Below the pieces are notes generated by a model. It was given only the letters and a program-made list of their open reading frames with translations, did not search any database and was not told where the DNA came from. From Acidimicrobiia bacterium (GTDB lineage: Bacteria; Actinomycetota; Acidimicrobiia; Acidimicrobiales; Poriferisodalaceae), in the NCBI GenBank assembly GCA_022820925.1, contig JAJEEO010000019.1:62001-126000 (forward strand): DNA of 64,000 nt, in the 5' to 3' direction. Made by a program: the position numbers and the translations under genes. Below, one piece after another: positions 16,796 through 26,153 of this stretch (positions are counted from its first letter, which is position 1; each line of letters starts with the position of its first letter).

Positions 16796-18175
16796 CTACA
16801 CCCGCTGCTGGCGGAAGCCGCTGGCGTAGTGCGTCTCGGGCAGGCGCCTGCGGCCGAACAGCTTCTCGCGCAGCGTTCCCGGCTCGTAGTCCCGCTGCAC
16901 GAGGCCTCGCTCGCGCAGCACCGGCACGACACCCTCGATGAAGTCCACGAACGTGCCGGGAGTGGTGGCATACACAAGGTTGAAGCCGTCTACGCCTTGG
17001 TCCAGCCGGCGCTGCATGCCGTCGGCAATCTGCTCGGGCGACCCCACCAGGAATTGCCCGGCCATGTTCAGCTTGATGAGGTCGCCGAAAGTCCGGGTGC
17101 CCGGCCGCGCCGAGTCCAGCAGCGACTTCACCGGGCCGCGCACGCCCTCGGTGTTCAGCGTCTCGAGCGGCTGGTCGGGGTCGATGTGGCTGAGGTCCAC
17201 ATTCAGATTGCCGCTGAGGTGAGCGAGACCTGCCTCCAGCGACAGCGTCTCGAGGTAGTCGGCGTGCTTGGCTTTCGCCTCGGTTTCCGTCCCGCCCACG
17301 ATGGGCGACAGGCCGGCGATGATCTTCACCTCATCGGGGTGGCGGCCGACGGCACTCACCCTGCGTCGGATGTCTTCGGCAATGCGCGTCAAGCCCCGCG
17401 AGGCCGCCACGACAAACACGCATTCGGCGTGTTTGGCCGCGAAATCGCGCCCACGATCCGACGAGCCCGCCTGGTAGATCACCGGCGTGCGCTGCGGCGA
17501 TGGTTCGGCCAGATGAGGCCCGGCCACCGAGTAGTACGGGCCTTCGTGGTCGATCGGCCGCACCCGGTCAGGGTCGGCGTAGACACCGCGCTCGGTGTCG
17601 GCCACCACCGCATCGTCAGACCAGCTGCCCTCCCAGAGCTTGTAGCAGACGTCGAGGTAGTCCTCGGCTCGCTCGTAGCGCGTGTCGTGCTTGGGCAGCC
17701 GCGGGTAGCCGAGGCTCTGCGCGCCGTTCTGCAGGTACGAGGTGACGACATTCCAGGCCACCCGCCCGCCCGTGAGATGGTCGAGCGTGGAGATCTGGCG
17801 GGAGAAGGTGAACGGGTGCGCCTGCAGCACGTTGCTGGTGAAGGCGAACCCCAGGTGCTCGGTGACCGTGGCCATGGCCGGGATCAGCAGCATCGGGTCG
17901 TTCACGGGCACCTGTATCGCCTCGCGCAGCGAGGTGTCGGCGCTGCCCCGGTAGGTGTCGTACAGCCCGATGACGTCCGCGAGGAAGATGGCGTCGAAGC
18001 ATCCGGCCTCGCAGATCCGGGCCAGCTCCAGCCATGGCTCGAGCGAGGTGTACTCCCGCTGGCGGGTGTCGTCGCGCACCCACAGTCCCTGCTGGATGTG
18101 GCCCACGCAGTTCATGGTGAACGCGTTCAGGATGATGCGCCGACCGTGCCCGTGTGCCGCCGCTGCTGCCGCCAC
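16796..18175 (-). CDS. FMN-dependent monooxygenase, NtaA/SnaA/DszA family
   Basis: A 459-residue bacterial-luciferase-fold monooxygenase. Family marks include the N-terminal LNAFTMNCVGH, FDAIFLADV, DHLTGGRVAWNVVTS, the YLDVCYKLWEGSW segment and QAGSSDRGRDFAAKHAECVF in outline. Relatives oxidise nitrilotriacetate, dibenzothiophene sulfone or alkyl-sulfur compounds using FMNH2 from a separate reductase. A flavin reductase gene is present at 60733 but far away. Substrate unknown. The start is ATG 18175; the N-terminal poly-Ala stretch is not conserved-looking and the true start could be a few residues later. Confidence 0.88.
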   Translation of the reverse strand: MAAAAAAHGHGRRIILNAFTMNCVGHIQQGLWVRDDTRQREYTSLEPWLELARICEAGCFDAIFLADVIGLYDTYRGSADTSLREAIQVPVNDPMLLIPAMATVTEHLGFAFTSNVLQAHPFTFSRQISTLDHLTGGRVAWNVVTSYLQNGAQSLGYPRLPKHDTRYERAEDYLDVCYKLWEGSWSDDAVVADTERGVYADPDRVRPIDHEGPYYSVAGPHLAEPSPQRTPVIYQAGSSDRGRDFAAKHAECVFVVAASRGLTRIAEDIRRRVSAVGRHPDEVKIIAGLSPIVGGTETEAKAKHADYLETLSLEAGLAHLSGNLNVDLSHIDPDQPLETLNTEGVRGPVKSLLDSARPGTRTFGDLIKLNMAGQFLVGSPEQIADGMQRRLDQGVDGFNLVYATTPGTFVDFIEGVVPVLRERGLVQRDYEPGTLREKLFGRRRLPETHYASGFRQQRV

Positions 18176-18217
18176 GGGGTCAGTCTCGCACCACCGGCCG
18201 TGAGCTGTCCCGCCCCC

Positions 18218-18967
18218 TCAGCGGGAGTTGTGGCTGGGAGCTGCGAGGTAGCTGTCGACGATCTCTGCTGGGTCGCCGACGGCCCGGATGCGGCCCTCGT
18301 CCAGCCAGACCACCCGGTCGCAGAAGCGCCGGATCTCGTTCATGTTGTGGGTGACCAGCACGACCGAGCCCGAAGCGGAGCGCACGTCGTCGATGCGTTC
18401 GGCCGCCAGTCGCCGGAACTCCTCATCGCCCACGGTCAGTACCTCGTCGATCAGCAGGATCTCGGGGATGCGGGCAGTGGCGATGGCGAAGCGCAGGCGG
18501 GCCCGCATGCCCGAGGAGTACGTGCGCATGGGCCGGTCGATGTCGGCCCGCAGCCCCGCGAAGTCGATGATCTCGTCCATCCGGCGCTCTACCTCGGCAC
18601 GGGTGAAGCCCAGCGCCAGGCCGCCGATCAGGATGTTGCGCCGCCCCGACAGCGCCGGTCGCAGCACCGACGACACCCCCAGCAGTGACGGCCGCGACCG
18701 TCCCCGGATGCTGCCCGAGCGCAGCGGCAGCAGCCCGGTCATCGCGGCGAGCAGCGTCGACTTGCCCGCACCGTTCGGCCCGATCAGCCCCAGCGTCTCG
18801 CGCTCGAACAGATCCAGCGTCACACCCTGCACGGCGGGGATCATGCGGTACTGGCGGCGCATCCGGCCCCGGGCGAAGCCTTGCTTGAGACCCATGGCCG
18901 GCTCCTCGAAGACCCGGTAGCTGACATGGGCGTCCCGCACCTCGACCGTGACGGCGGGGTCGCTCAC
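18218..18967 (-). CDS. ABC transporter ATP-binding protein, polysaccharide export type
   Basis: A 249-residue ATPase with Walker A GPNGAGKST, signature YSSGMRARL, Walker B ILLIDEVL and the H-loop VTHNM. The insertion SLLGVSSVLRPALSGRRNI and overall form match Wzt/TagH/RfbE proteins that export O-antigen, teichoic acid or other surface glycans, but the C-terminal glycan-binding domain of Wzt is absent. GTG 18967 overlaps the permease stop (GTGA), placing it second in a two-gene operon with that permease. Confidence 0.88.
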   Translation of the reverse strand: MSDPAVTVEVRDAHVSYRVFEEPAMGLKQGFARGRMRRQYRMIPAVQGVTLDLFERETLGLIGPNGAGKSTLLAAMTGLLPLRSGSIRGRSRPSLLGVSSVLRPALSGRRNILIGGLALGFTRAEVERRMDEIIDFAGLRADIDRPMRTYSSGMRARLRFAIATARIPEILLIDEVLTVGDEEFRRLAAERIDDVRSASGSVVLVTHNMNEIRRFCDRVVWLDEGRIRAVGDPAEIVDSYLAAPSHNSR

Positions 18968-19842
18968 GCGCCGAGCCTCTGCTCGGACCGGTGGAACACC
19001 CAGAATCCGATTGCAGGCATCACGATGCACCACGTCACGAGACCGGCCACTACCCACAGGTCCACCGGTTCGCCCAGCAGGCACCAGCGCGCGCACGTGA
19101 TGACGTCATAGAGCGGGTTGAGCGCGAACGCACGCCGCCACGCCGCGCTCTGCACGAACGCGTCGACGCTAAAGATCACGCCCGATCCGTAGAACAGCAG
19201 CCGGAACAGGTGCGGCAGGATCTGGCGCAGGTCCGGCAGGGTGGTGCCGATGCGCGCCACGAGCAGCGCGGTGCCGAAATTGAAGGCGAACTGCGCCGCC
19301 AGCACCGCCGGCAGCACCAGCCAGCGAAGCGTCGGCAGCTCACCGGTCGCCAGCACCGCCAGGATCGCCAGCGCCAGCGCGGGCACGAACGCAGCGGTCT
19401 GGCCGTTCACCGAGGCCGCGGGCAGCAGGATGCGCGGGAACTGGATGGAGCGGATCAGGCCCATGTTCTGGGTGATCGAGGTGGATGCCTCCAAGGTGAC
19501 CCGCTGGGTGAGATGGAACAGCACCACGCCGACGATGAGAAATCCCAGGAAGTTGTCGACCCCGCGCCGGGTGTCGATGATGACACCGAACACCAGGAAA
19601 TAGACCCCGACCAGCAGCGCCGGGTTCACCAGGTGCCAGAGCTGGCCCAGCGTGGTGTCCATGTTCTGGGCCCGCAGGTCCTGCGCCGGCACCACGATGG
19701 CGAACTCGCGCCGCCTCCACGCCTCCCGCAGGTACGACCGTGCCGTCGGTCTCGATGTCAGGTCGATGAGCGGCCGGACGGGTGCATCCTCCGAACTGGA
19801 GCTGCCGGAGCCGTCGACGGCCTCAGTACTCACGCTGGTCAT
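18964..19842 (-). CDS. ABC-2 type permease, polysaccharide export
   Basis: A 292-residue protein from ATG 19842 with an amphipathic N-terminal region (LREAWRRREFAIVVPAQDLRAQN in part) and six hydrophobic segments of the ABC-2/Wzm/TagG type (LGQLWHLVNPALLVGVYFLVFG in part). It partners the ATPase immediately downstream. The longer open frame to 20019 would overlap the divergent glycosyltransferase and lacks membrane character. Together with the neighbouring glycosyltransferase it defines a small surface-glycan locus. Confidence 0.87.
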   Translation of the reverse strand: MTSVSTEAVDGSGSSSSEDAPVRPLIDLTSRPTARSYLREAWRRREFAIVVPAQDLRAQNMDTTLGQLWHLVNPALLVGVYFLVFGVIIDTRRGVDNFLGFLIVGVVLFHLTQRVTLEASTSITQNMGLIRSIQFPRILLPAASVNGQTAAFVPALALAILAVLATGELPTLRWLVLPAVLAAQFAFNFGTALLVARIGTTLPDLRQILPHLFRLLFYGSGVIFSVDAFVQSAAWRRAFALNPLYDVITCARWCLLGEPVDLWVVAGLVTWCIVMPAIGFWVFHRSEQRLGA

Positions 19843-19939
19843 CCTACGAAGGCCCCGAGGGTGGGCCGATGGGCCCCGCTGCAGGGTGGGGACCCTCACC
19901 GGGGGCATACTCACGCGGCCGAGTGATGTCCGGCGACGG

Positions 19940-22900
19940 ATGTCTGACCGCAACGGACCGCCCGTGTTCACACCGCCTCCACACCGTCCCACGCCGCCGC
20001 CCGCCGACGTGCGCGGCAATGACTGGCGCTCGCTAGGGGTAGCCCCGCTCGACGTGTTCGAGCCGCTGCTGCCGGTGACGGTGGTCGTGCCCTACTACGA
20101 GGCGCCTGATGCGCTCACGCTGACGCTGGCGGGGCTGGAGCGCCAGACCTATCCCCGGGATCTCTTCGAAGTCATCGTGGTGGACGACGGCTCGGATCCG
20201 TCCCTCGACCTTGCTGAGCTCGATCTGGCGGCGCTCGATGGAACGGGGCCGAGCCGGCTGAGCCTTCGAGTGGTCCATCAGGAAGACCTCGGGTTCGGCT
20301 TGGCCCGTGCTCGCAACAACGGCGCCTGTGCAGCCCAAGGCGATGTGCTGGTCTTCCTGGACTGCGACATGGTGCCCGAGGCCGACTGGTTGACCGCGCA
20401 CGCCCGCTGGCACCACGCCGCCAGCGACCTGCTCACACTGGGGTTCCGCCACCACGTCGATGTGGACGGCATCGGGGCGGCCGACGTTCGCGACCGGCAC
20501 GGGACACTCGCCGATCTCTTCGAGGGACGGCCGATCCAGCGTCCCGAGTGGATTGAGCGCCGTATGGAGGCCACCGACGACCTCGCCTCCGACGCCGATG
20601 ACGTCTTCCGAACGGTGACCGGCGGCAACTTCGCCGTGTCGAAGGCCTTCTTCGAGACCGCCGGCTGCTTTGACGAGACGTTCACTCAATGGGGCTCGGA
20701 GGACATCGAGTTCGGCTGGCGCGCCTACGCGCTGGGAGCGGTGCTCGTGCCCGAGCGCTCGGCGCTGTGCTGGCACCAAGGCGAAGGCGCAGTGCTCAGC
20801 GAGGACGAGACGGTCAGTCTGGCCCAGCAGCGCGACAAGCTCTCGCACCTCATTCCCGACCGGCGGCTGCGCACCTCGCCCCCCGGCCGCTCCTACACCG
20901 TGCCGCAGTTCGTGGTGACCGTGCAGCCGGGGCACGTCGACGAACCCGAGGTGCTCGACACCGTCGAGCAAGTGCTGGCCAGCAACGTCCACGACCTCGC
21001 GGTGTGGGTGGACGAGCGCCCCGGCGAGCCATTCGAACGGCTCAGTCGCCTGCTCGACCCCGATCCGCGGGTGAGCGTGGGCGAACCCGGGGGTGCGGCG
21101 CTCGCCCATCCCGCAGCGGCATTCCACGTGCGGGTTCCCGCCGGCGCGGACATCCGGCCACGAATGCTCGACCGGCTGCAGAACCAGCTCGGCACCGCCG
21201 CGGCGGGCGAATCTGATCTGGCCTCAGGTCACCGGGTGGGCATCACCCGCGGCTGGGCGGTCCACCGTGCCCGCCGCTCGGGCCGGACCGTGGCCGAGTT
21301 CGGCAGTGTCGTCGAGCTGGACGTGGACAGCCTGCAGGTCACCCAGGAGGCCAAGCCCCAAGGATGGCTCGCCGGCAAGTTGCACGGACCCGCCAAGCGA
21401 TTCCTGCGGGGGTGGATCCGCGTGCGCCGGCACCTGGGGACGCTGTTCGTGGCGGTGCGCCGCATCAGGCGGCCCGCGGATGTTGCCCGGCTCATCGCGA
21501 CCGTGGCCCGTGCGGTGTGGTGGCGGGTCAAGAACCTCCGCTGGAAGTTCCGCAGCCTGATGTGGGCCCTGCGGCGGGCCCGCAAGCAATGGCCGCGCCG
21601 GATGAAGAAGCGCCTGCGCATCTGGCTGGGTCTCCAGCCCCGCAGCCAGCGATACGTGCAGCGCCTCGCCCGCTACCCGCTCGGAGCCGAGATCGTGGCC
21701 GCCGGTCGCGAGGCATCGGCGGTCTTCGCTGCCTCCTCCAGGGTGGCAGCCCACGTCGGCGATGACGGCGATCATCACGTCGACGTCGTGGTGGCCGATT
21801 CGGCCAAGGCCGGCGAAGCGGCGCTTCGAGGGGCTCCGGTCGAACGGCGACCGGCGGTCGCCGTACTGGCGGGCATGGCACCTCTGGCGAGGGTGCAGGC
21901 CTTCAACCCCGAGGCGGTCAACCCGATCGGCTGGTCGGCCGGGTCCGAGCCGGAACCGGCGTCGGTGCGGTCGCTGCTGTCGTTGGCACGTGGCTCGATC
22001 TTCAGCCTCTGGCTGGGCGGCGAACTGCTCGCCGAACTGCGCGCCCCGCACCACCTCACCGACAGCGCCGCCGACTACCGAGACGCAGTGCAGCGGGCAG
22101 GAGCGCTGGCGGCGCTGGCCGGCGCCGGCGTCGTCGTGCGCATCGACGCACCCGATCCGCAGCTCGCCGAGACGCTCGGGCCAGCACTGCACGACCTGAT
22201 GGCGTCCGATGATGTCGCCGGTGCCGATGCCCACCGTCGCGAGCAGCTCAGCATCGAGATGCGGCGCTGCGCGCTGCGCGACCACTCGCTGCGCAGCCGA
22301 GCCCGCCAGGTCCTCTCGGCGGCGGGCGTCAGCGCCCGGCCGCCCGAGGTGTCCATCTTGGCGCCGACGAGACGGCCGGACCGTGTGGCCGATGTCATCT
22401 CGACCGCCGCCCGCCAGACCTACCCCCGCCTCGAGCTGGTGCTCGCCTTGCACGGCGATGGCTTCGACAGCGACGCGGAGATCGAGGAGCTGGCAGGCGA
22501 ACTCGGCCACCCTCTCCAGATCGTCCGCGTCGACAGCACGGAGAACCTGGGAGGGGTGCTGCGGGCTGCCGCAGAGGCGGCCGGCGGATCGCTGCTCACC
22601 AAGATGGACGACGACGACTACTACGGCGCCGAGCACCTCTGGGACCTGGTGCTCGCCCACGAGTATTCCCGGGCCGAGCTGATCGGCAAGTCCGCCGAGT
22701 ACGTGTACCTCGAACGGCTGAACACCACCGTGCGAGATCAGAACCGCCAGAGGTTCTCCGAGCGCTACATCCCCTTCGTTGGCGTCTCGGGCGGCGTGCT
22801 GATGATCTCCCGCCATGATCTCGAAGCCGCCGGTGGATGGCGACGGGTGCCCCGGCGGGTCGACATCGCCCTGGCCCACGACGTCACGCTGGCAGGCGGG

Positions 22901-23050
22901 CGCATCTACTGGACCCACGGTGCGGGCTACCTGCGGGTGCGCCACGGTGACGAGCACACCTGGAATGTCGAGGACAGCCACTTCCTGGGCCGAGCCAGCG
23001 AGGTGCGTGACGGCTGCGACCTCGGCTTCGCGGGAATCGAAGAGGCCTAA
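19940..23050 (+). CDS. Two-domain family 2 glycosyltransferase
   Basis: A 1036-residue protein from ATG 19940. Residues about 45-300 are a GT-A domain: VTVVVPYYEAP, VVDDGSDP, the metal site DCD in FLDCDMVPEADW and the GGNFAVSKAFF/WGSEDIEFGWR segment seen in GT2/GT7-like enzymes. A strongly basic middle stretch (about 470-570, many Arg/Lys/Trp) may bind membrane or polyanion. Residues about 800-1030 form a second GT2 domain (SILAPTRRPDRV, KMDDDDYYGAEHLWD). Divergent from the ABC-2 exporter, so it probably builds the exported glycan. Acceptor and sugars unknown. Confidence 0.82.
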   Translation: MSDRNGPPVFTPPPHRPTPPPADVRGNDWRSLGVAPLDVFEPLLPVTVVVPYYEAPDALTLTLAGLERQTYPRDLFEVIVVDDGSDPSLDLAELDLAALDGTGPSRLSLRVVHQEDLGFGLARARNNGACAAQGDVLVFLDCDMVPEADWLTAHARWHHAASDLLTLGFRHHVDVDGIGAADVRDRHGTLADLFEGRPIQRPEWIERRMEATDDLASDADDVFRTVTGGNFAVSKAFFETAGCFDETFTQWGSEDIEFGWRAYALGAVLVPERSALCWHQGEGAVLSEDETVSLAQQRDKLSHLIPDRRLRTSPPGRSYTVPQFVVTVQPGHVDEPEVLDTVEQVLASNVHDLAVWVDERPGEPFERLSRLLDPDPRVSVGEPGGAALAHPAAAFHVRVPAGADIRPRMLDRLQNQLGTAAAGESDLASGHRVGITRGWAVHRARRSGRTVAEFGSVVELDVDSLQVTQEAKPQGWLAGKLHGPAKRFLRGWIRVRRHLGTLFVAVRRIRRPADVARLIATVARAVWWRVKNLRWKFRSLMWALRRARKQWPRRMKKRLRIWLGLQPRSQRYVQRLARYPLGAEIVAAGREASAVFAASSRVAAHVGDDGDHHVDVVVADSAKAGEAALRGAPVERRPAVAVLAGMAPLARVQAFNPEAVNPIGWSAGSEPEPASVRSLLSLARGSIFSLWLGGELLAELRAPHHLTDSAADYRDAVQRAGALAALAGAGVVVRIDAPDPQLAETLGPALHDLMASDDVAGADAHRREQLSIEMRRCALRDHSLRSRARQVLSAAGVSARPPEVSILAPTRRPDRVADVISTAARQTYPRLELVLALHGDGFDSDAEIEELAGELGHPLQIVRVDSTENLGGVLRAAAEAAGGSLLTKMDDDDYYGAEHLWDLVLAHEYSRAELIGKSAEYVYLERLNTTVRDQNRQRFSERYIPFVGVSGGVLMISRHDLEAAGGWRRVPRRVDIALAHDVTLAGGRIYWTHGAGYLRVRHGDEHTWNVEDSHFLGRASEVRDGCDLGFAGIEEA

Positions 23051-23077
23051 GCGCTCCCGTCCTGCGAGACTGGGGCC

Positions 23078-23992
23078 ATGAGCGGCACGTTGGACCTCAC
23101 TGCGAACGAAACTGAGCTTCAGCGGTATCTCGACGAAGTCGATGAGAACGGCTACTGCATTGTCGAAGGCGCCATCGAGCCCGAGCTGGTCACCGACATC
23201 CGCGAGACCGTCGCCCGGGTCGAGGACGAGCTGAACGTGCAGCCGAAGGGCAACCGCATCGAGGGGTTCGCCACCAAGCGCATGTACAACCTGCTTCACA
23301 AGGACCGGTCGTTCTGGAAGCTGCCGGTCCACCGCAACGTGCTGCCGTTCCCGCAGCAGCTGATGGAGCCCGGGGCGATCCTGTCGGGCACCACCTGCAT
23401 GCACATCGGCCCCGGCGAGGTGCACCAGGGCCTGCATTCCGACGACGGTCTCGTCGATCAGATCGACGTGCCGAGGCCCCGCCCGCCGTTCATGGTCACC
23501 ACCATCTGGGCATTCACCGACTTCACCGACCGCAACGGCGCGACCCGTCTCGTGCCCGGCTCGCATCGCTTCGACCACGAGCCCCAGCCGGGCGAGAAGC
23601 CCGAGTACATCGCGGCCGAGATGCCGGCCGGCTCAGTGCTGATCGTGAACGGCGGCACCTGGCACTGCGGCGGCGCCAACACGTCCGAGGACGACTGGCG
23701 GCTGGGCATCAGCGTGCAGTACTGCCGTGGCTGGATGCGCCAGCAGCAGAACCAGTACTACAGCCTCGCCCCCGAAGACGTCCGTGAGATGCCCGACGAG
23801 CTGGCGGCGCTGTGCGGATTCAGCCTGTACCGGGGGATCATGGGCCACGTTGACGGCGCCAGCCCCGGCCGGTTCCTCGGGGCCGAGGGCCTCGCCGAGA
23901 CCGCGTACGCAGCCCGGATCAAGGCCATCGACGAGGGCGAGCAAGTCGGCGGCATCGGCACGGCCGAGCCTGAAGCTGCTGCTGCGGACTGA
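23078..23992 (+). CDS. Phytanoyl-CoA dioxygenase (PhyH) family protein
   Basis: A 304-residue iron(II)/2-oxoglutarate oxygenase. The facial triad can be placed at H120 and D122 (HSDD) and H196 (TWHCGG), with a likely 2-oxoglutarate-binding Arg in DDWRLGI about 12 residues later. The N-terminal DENGYCIVEGAI is characteristic of PhyH proteins. Family members hydroxylate fatty acyl groups, ectoine, phosphonates or halogenate natural products; no discriminating context exists. It starts 27 bp after the glycosyltransferase and precedes an SDR. Confidence 0.87.
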   Translation: MSGTLDLTANETELQRYLDEVDENGYCIVEGAIEPELVTDIRETVARVEDELNVQPKGNRIEGFATKRMYNLLHKDRSFWKLPVHRNVLPFPQQLMEPGAILSGTTCMHIGPGEVHQGLHSDDGLVDQIDVPRPRPPFMVTTIWAFTDFTDRNGATRLVPGSHRFDHEPQPGEKPEYIAAEMPAGSVLIVNGGTWHCGGANTSEDDWRLGISVQYCRGWMRQQQNQYYSLAPEDVREMPDELAALCGFSLYRGIMGHVDGASPGRFLGAEGLAETAYAARIKAIDEGEQVGGIGTAEPEAAAAD

Positions 23993-24100
23993 TCCGGCTG
24001 CGCGCTGCCGCTGTTCGGCACTGCCGAGAGCGACCGCGCTGCGCGACACTGAGCCGGTTCACCGCGCCGAGAGGCCGCAGACGAGCAAGGAGCGAGGGCC

Positions 24101-24877
24101 ATGGAACTGCGTGATCGGGTTGCGATCATCACGGGCGGGGGAGGCGGCATCGGCGGGGCCACAGCCCGGCGCTGGATGGCCGAGGGCGCGCGGCACATCG
24201 TCGTCGCCGATTACAAGGCCGAGGCTGCGCACGCCGTAGCGGACGAGATCGGCTGCGAGGGCGTCGGGCTCGACGTCACCGACGAAGCGGCCGTTGCCGA
24301 TCTGGTCGAACGCACGCTTGACGCGCACGGCCCGATCGACGTCTTTTTCTCCAACGCCGGCGCCGGCGCCGACGGCGGCGTGGATGCCTCCAACGACGCA
24401 TGGCAGTCCCAATGGGAGCTGCACGTGATGAGCCATGTGTACGCAGCCCGCGCCGTGCTGCCGTCGATGCTTGCCCGGGGCGAGGGCTATCTCGTGCACA
24501 CCGCCAGCGCCGCTGGATTGCTCGCAGCGATGGGCTCGGCGCCCTACTCGGTAACCAAGGCAGCCTGCATCAAGCTGGCCGAGATGGAGGCGATCCTGCA
24601 CGGCGATGACGGCATCCGGGTCTCGGTGCTGTGCCCGCAGGGCGTGAACACCGCCATGGCCCCGCAGCGACTCGCCGATGGCGGCACCGACGGAATCGTG
24701 GAGCCCGAGTTCGTCGCCGAGGTCATCACCCAAGCCATGGCCGAGGAGCGGTTTCTGATTCTCTCCCACCCCGAGGCCCAGACCTACGTCGAGCGCAAAG
24801 CCTCCGACCCCGATCGCTGGCTCAGAGGCATGCGCCGCCTCCGCCAACGCTCCCTCGATGTCGAGGAATCCGCTTAG
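24101..24877 (+). CDS. Short-chain dehydrogenase/reductase
   Basis: A 258-residue SDR with a good GGAGCGAGGG ribosome binding site. Cofactor loop TGGGGGIGG, SNAG in place of the usual NNAG, Ser in TASAAG and YSVTK are visible. The C-terminus lacks the usual VDGG and instead ends in a basic helix (RWLRGMRRLRQR), resembling SDRs of the fatty-acid/steroid-modifying type. Asp in VADYKAE suggests NAD. It sits 47 bp upstream of the selenoprotein gene and may be co-transcribed with it. Confidence 0.86.
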   Translation: MELRDRVAIITGGGGGIGGATARRWMAEGARHIVVADYKAEAAHAVADEIGCEGVGLDVTDEAAVADLVERTLDAHGPIDVFFSNAGAGADGGVDASNDAWQSQWELHVMSHVYAARAVLPSMLARGEGYLVHTASAAGLLAAMGSAPYSVTKAACIKLAEMEAILHGDDGIRVSVLCPQGVNTAMAPQRLADGGTDGIVEPEFVAEVITQAMAEERFLILSHPEAQTYVERKASDPDRWLRGMRRLRQRSLDVEESA

Positions 24878-24924
24878 CCCCTTGCGCCGAGCAAGGCAGT
24901 GCGGCAAGTCGTAGCGTTGCTGCC

Positions 24925-26070
24925 ATGGCTGATTCCGACATCAAGGCGCTGACGGGCGGTCTCGAACTGCCCGACTTTGAGTCAACCGCGTTCACCACGC
25001 CCCCGCCCCTGGCCGAAGCCAAGGTCGCCATCGTGACCTCGGCATCGCTGCACCACCCCGACCAGGACGACTTCTCGCCGATGGACACCGGTTACCGGGT
25101 GCTCGACGGCGGCCGGCGCGACTACATGTGCGGCCACTGGAGCCCCAATTTCGATGCCACGGGCATCGCGCTCGACCTCAACACCGTGTTCCCCATCGAC
25201 CGACTCGACGAACTCGCCGCCGACGGCACCATCGGCAGCGTCTCCGACATCCACCTGTCCTATGCCGGCAACCAGTTCGACCTGTCCGCCGTGCGGATGG
25301 ACTCCGGGCCGGCGGGTGCGAAGTTCCTGCGTGATCACGAGGTTGACGTCGCGCTGTTCACGCCCGTCTGACCGCTGTGCACGCGTACCGTGAGTACGCT
25401 CGCCCATGTCTTCGAGGAAGCCGGGATCGCCACGGTGGCACTGGGCTCGATCGGCGCACACATCCAGGGAACTGCCCCGCCGCGCGGGCTTTGGTGCGAA
25501 TTCCCGTTGGGACGCCCGCTCGGCAAGCCCAACGACCCGGAATTCCAGCACCGTGTCCTGGCACACGCCTTTGGGCTGCTCGGCTCGTCCGAGCCTGTCG
25601 TGGAGAAGTTCGCGGATGCGATCACCGACGACGGCACCGAAACGATGGTGTGCGAGCTGCCGCCTCGCCACGACCCCAGCCTGCATCCTGCAGTCGACGA
25701 GGCCAACGGCCTGCGCCCGGCCTACGACCGGGCGGTGGCCAAGCTCGGGAACCGCACCGGCGCCGGCCGGACCGTGGCCGCCGACGACATCGGCGCCGCC
25801 GTGCTGGCCTTCACCAAGATCGCCGAGGGCACGCCGTGGAAGGAAGCCGGCATCCCGGGCATCCCCGCACGGGTGGCCCAGGACATCCGCGGCTACTACG
25901 AGACCGCTGCGCTGGCGCTGGCCGAGCACGCTCCCGCCGCATGGGCAGGTGCTCGCTGGTTCTTCACCTCGACCGAGGCAGGGCGTGCCATCGTCGATGC
26001 CCGCCAAGCCATGGCCGACGCCGGCGAGAAGCACCCGATCTGGTTCTACATCACCCCTGGCGACATGTAG
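24925..26070 (+). CDS. Selenoprotein of the GrdB/PrdB (glycine/betaine/sarcosine/D-proline reductase) family, in-frame TGA
   Basis: One continuous frame of 381 residues if TGA at 25369-25371 (codon 149) is read as selenocysteine. The junction reads ALFTPV-U-PLCTRTV, a UxxC redox motif matching, from memory, the site in GrdB (U-G-T-C-T-R-C-G) and PrdB-like proteins. Sequence resembling this family lies on both sides: FPIDRLDELAADGTIGSVSD before and EEAGIATVALGSI after. A SECIS-like hairpin follows the TGA. In clostridia the family forms the selenoprotein subunit of Stickland reductases; here no grdA, grdC/D or prdA neighbours occur, so the reaction is unknown. Flanked by an SDR and an MFS permease. 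Standard gene calling would split it into 24925-25371 and 25390-26070. Confidence 0.85.
25383..25399 (+). promoter_or_regulatory. SECIS-like hairpin of the GrdB/PrdB-like gene
   Basis: A perfect 6-bp stem GCGTAC/GTACGC closes a 5-nt loop CGTGA, 17 nt in all. It begins exactly 11 nt after the in-frame TGA, as in the E. coli fdhF minimal SECIS, and its loop carries the GU expected for SelB contact. Two further G-C pairs below an internal 2x2 mismatch lengthen the stem. Confidence 0.75.
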
Positions 26071-26074
26071 CGGT

Positions 26075-26091
26075 TGCCGCCTCCGGCGGCA
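26075..26091 (+). terminator. Hairpin after the selenoprotein gene
   Basis: Five bases after the stop, TGCCGCC/GGCGGCA forms a 7-bp stem with a 3-nt loop. No U-tract follows. It may end or attenuate transcription before the MFS gene; position is the only support. Confidence 0.35.
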
Positions 26092-26153
26092 GGCCGCATA
26101 CATGAAGCGCTTCTCATGACAGTGACCATGAGACGGCAATCCGGCGGCCCCCC

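Noticed and set aside
21224-23578. A 784-residue open frame opposite the glycosyltransferase
   Set aside because: Antisense shadow of a gene with intact GT2 motifs.
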